Shown here: positions 62,703-64,000 of the stretch, one piece after another | Layout: each line of letters opens with the position of its first letter | Position numbering within the stretch: position 1 is the stretch's first letter | Source: Pseudomonas paralactis | Lineage (GTDB): Bacteria > Pseudomonadota > Gammaproteobacteria > Pseudomonadales > Pseudomonadaceae | Assembly: GCF_001439735.1 (NCBI RefSeq) | Contig: NZ_JYLN01000005.1 | Location: 124,001 to 188,000 of the forward strand | Direction of reading: 5' to 3' | Length of the DNA stretch: 64,000 nucleotides | Made by a program: the position numbers and the translations under genes | Notes under the pieces: generated by a model | What the model was told of the DNA's origin: nothing | Databases searched by the model: none | The model's input: the letters and a program-made list of their open reading frames with translations, nothing else

Positions 62703-64000
62703 AGACGCGCTCCTTGAACAGGTCAATGCCGATGCGCTGGTAGGTGTCGATGAAACGCTCATCTTCGGTGCGCTGTTCGATGTACACGTCGATCAGCTTG
62801 CCGATCACCTCGGGCATGGCTTCCTGGGCGAAGGATGGGCCGAGGATCTTGCCCAGGCTCGCATCGCGGCTGGCGCTGCCACCCAGGGACACTTGATAGA
62901 ATTCTTCGCCTTTTTTGTCCACGCCCAGGATGCCGATGTGGCCGACGTGGTGGTGACCACAGGCGTTCATGCAACCGGAGATGTTCAGGTCCAGCTCACC
63001 GATGTCGAACAGGTAGTCCAGGTCGTCGAAACGGCGCTGGATCGATTCGGCAATCGGGATTGACTTGGCGTTGGCCAGGGAGCAGAAGTCGCCGCCCGGG
63101 CAGCAGATGATATCGGTCAACAGGCCGATATTCGGCGTGGCAAAACCGCCTTCACGCAACTCGCCCCACAGGGTGAACAGTTGGCTCTGCTCGACGTCCG
63201 CGAGAATGATGTTCTGTTCGTGGGAGGTACGCAGTTGGCCGAAGCTGTAGCGCTCGGCCAGGTCGGCTACGGCGTCCAGCTGCTTGTCGGTGATGTCGCC
63301 AGGGGCAACGCCGGTGGGCTTGAGCGACAGGGTCACGGCCACATAGCCCGGCTTCTTGTGCGCCAGGGTGTTGCGGGTGCGCCAGCGGGCGAAGCCTGGG
63401 TGTTGCTGGTCGAGTGCGGCCAGCTCGGCGTCCTGATTGCTCAGGGCCTTGTACTCAGGGTCGACAAAATGCTTGGCGACGCGGTGCACTTCGGCTTCGG
63501 TCAGGGTGGTCTGGCCGCCGCGCAGGTGTTCCATCTCGGCATCGACTTTCTGCGCGAACACCTCAGGGGTCAGCGCCTTGACCAGGATCTTGATCCGGGC
63601 CTTGTATTTGTTGTCACGACGGCCATAGCGGTTGTAAACCCGCAGGATGGCGTCGAGGTAGCTCAGCAGGTCCTGCCACGGCAGGAACTCGTTGATGAAG
63701 GCACCGACCACCGGCGTACGGCCGAGGCCGCCACCCACCAGCACACGGAAGCCCAGCTCGCCTGCAGCGTTGTACACCGGCTCCAGGCCGATGTCGTGCA
63801 CTTCGATGGCCGCACGGTCCGAGGTCGAGCCATTGATGGCGATCTTGAACTTGCGTGGCAGGTAGGCGAATTCCGGGTGGAAAGTGGTCCATTGACGCAC
63901 GATTTCGCACCACGGCCGTGGGTCGATCAGTTCGTCGGCAGCGACGCCGGCAAATTGGTCGGTGGTCACGTTGCGCAGGCAGTTACCGCTGGTCTGAATG
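62686..64000 (-). CDS. cysI: Sulfite/nitrite reductase hemoprotein (5' end outside window)
   Basis: About 437 C-terminal residues are present; the frame is open to the window edge. The siroheme/iron-sulfur cysteines are seen as CCPGGDFCSLA and SGCMNACGHHHVGH, the C-x5-C and C-x3-C pair of this family. It reduces sulfite to sulfide for cysteine synthesis. The presence of DUF934 downstream matches the usual Pseudomonas cysI arrangement. Confidence 0.92.
   Translation of the reverse strand, partial: IQTSGNCLRNVTTDQFAGVAADELIDPRPWCEIVRQWTTFHPEFAYLPRKFKIAINGSTSDRAAIEVHDIGLEPVYNAAGELGFRVLVGGGLGRTPVVGAFINEFLPWQDLLSYLDAILRVYNRYGRRDNKYKARIKILVKALTPEVFAQKVDAEMEHLRGGQTTLTEAEVHRVAKHFVDPEYKALSNQDAELAALDQQHPGFARWRTRNTLAHKKPGYVAVTLSLKPTGVAPGDITDKQLDAVADLAERYSFGQLRTSHEQNIILADVEQSQLFTLWGELREGGFATPNIGLLTDIICCPGGDFCSLANAKSIPIAESIQRRFDDLDYLFDIGELDLNISGCMNACGHHHVGHIGILGVDKKGEEFYQVSLGGSASRDASLGKILGPSFAQEAMPEVIGKLIDVYIEQRTEDERFIDTYQRIGIDLFKERVYAANH

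Noticed and set aside
1..64000. CRISPR arrays, tRNA or rRNA genes, integrase and attachment sites, complete insertion sequences
   Set aside because: None was seen on reading both strands; the interspersed repeats are REPINs, not regularly spaced, and the only transposase trace is the fragment at 8503-8625.

Overview
The window is chromosomal DNA of a Pseudomonas, most likely the P. fluorescens group. The evidence is the high-GC coding style, the many REP/REPIN repeats (GTAGGAGCGAGC and GTGGGAGGGGGCTTG arms), Pseudomonas-type families (DUF1652, DUF2388, DUF2946) and a run from yejF through yejE, yejB, two binding proteins, mltD, gloB, a methyltransferase, rnhA, dnaQ to ldcA that, as I recall, matches conserved Pseudomonas gene order.

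Layout: (1) 1-2.2 kb, a truncated TonB-dependent receptor and two small membrane/metal-type genes. (2) 2.5-8.3 kb, a three-gene RND efflux operon of MexEF-OprN type. (3) 8.3-13.5 kb, a patchwork of small genes, a decayed transposase, a decayed methyltransferase, a candidate small RNA, and a long structured repeat. (4) 13.5-23.7 kb, a co-directional DNA damage block: lexA2, imuA, imuB, dnaE2, a hybrid histidine kinase and a UvrA-like ATPase. An inverted repeat GTAC-N4-GTAC covers the lexA2 start codon. (5) 23.8-31.9 kb, metabolic genes: a transketolase, a DUF465 protein, the 2-oxoadipate dioxygenase/decarboxylase HglS, a glycoside hydrolase, a second copy of the long structured repeat, and a LysE exporter convergent with an AraC regulator. 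(6) 32.8-48.4 kb, the yej-type peptide ABC transporter with two binding proteins, then mltD, gloB, rnhA, dnaQ and ldcA. (7) 48.5-52.8 kb, a LysR regulator, small genes, an FMN reductase and poxB. (8) 52.9-60.6 kb, a type VI secretion island on the minus strand: DotU/TssL, VgrG and a tandemly duplicated nuclease effector/immunity pair. (9) 60.8-64 kb, an old-yellow-enzyme oxidoreductase, a DUF934 gene and the 3' part of cysI.

Two things deserve most attention. The first is a long repeat at 13.0-13.4 kb and again at 30.8-31.2 kb. It folds into a 26-bp outer stem enclosing two hairpins, and at least four base pairs differ between the copies in a compensatory way; a third, partial copy is fused to a transposase remnant at 8.4 kb. 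The second is the type VI island. Its two VRR-NUC-like effector copies are nearly identical except for the C-terminal tip, and their immunity genes are mosaic. The distal effector and immunity genes each carry a one-base deletion. All calls were made by reading; no database search or folding program was run.
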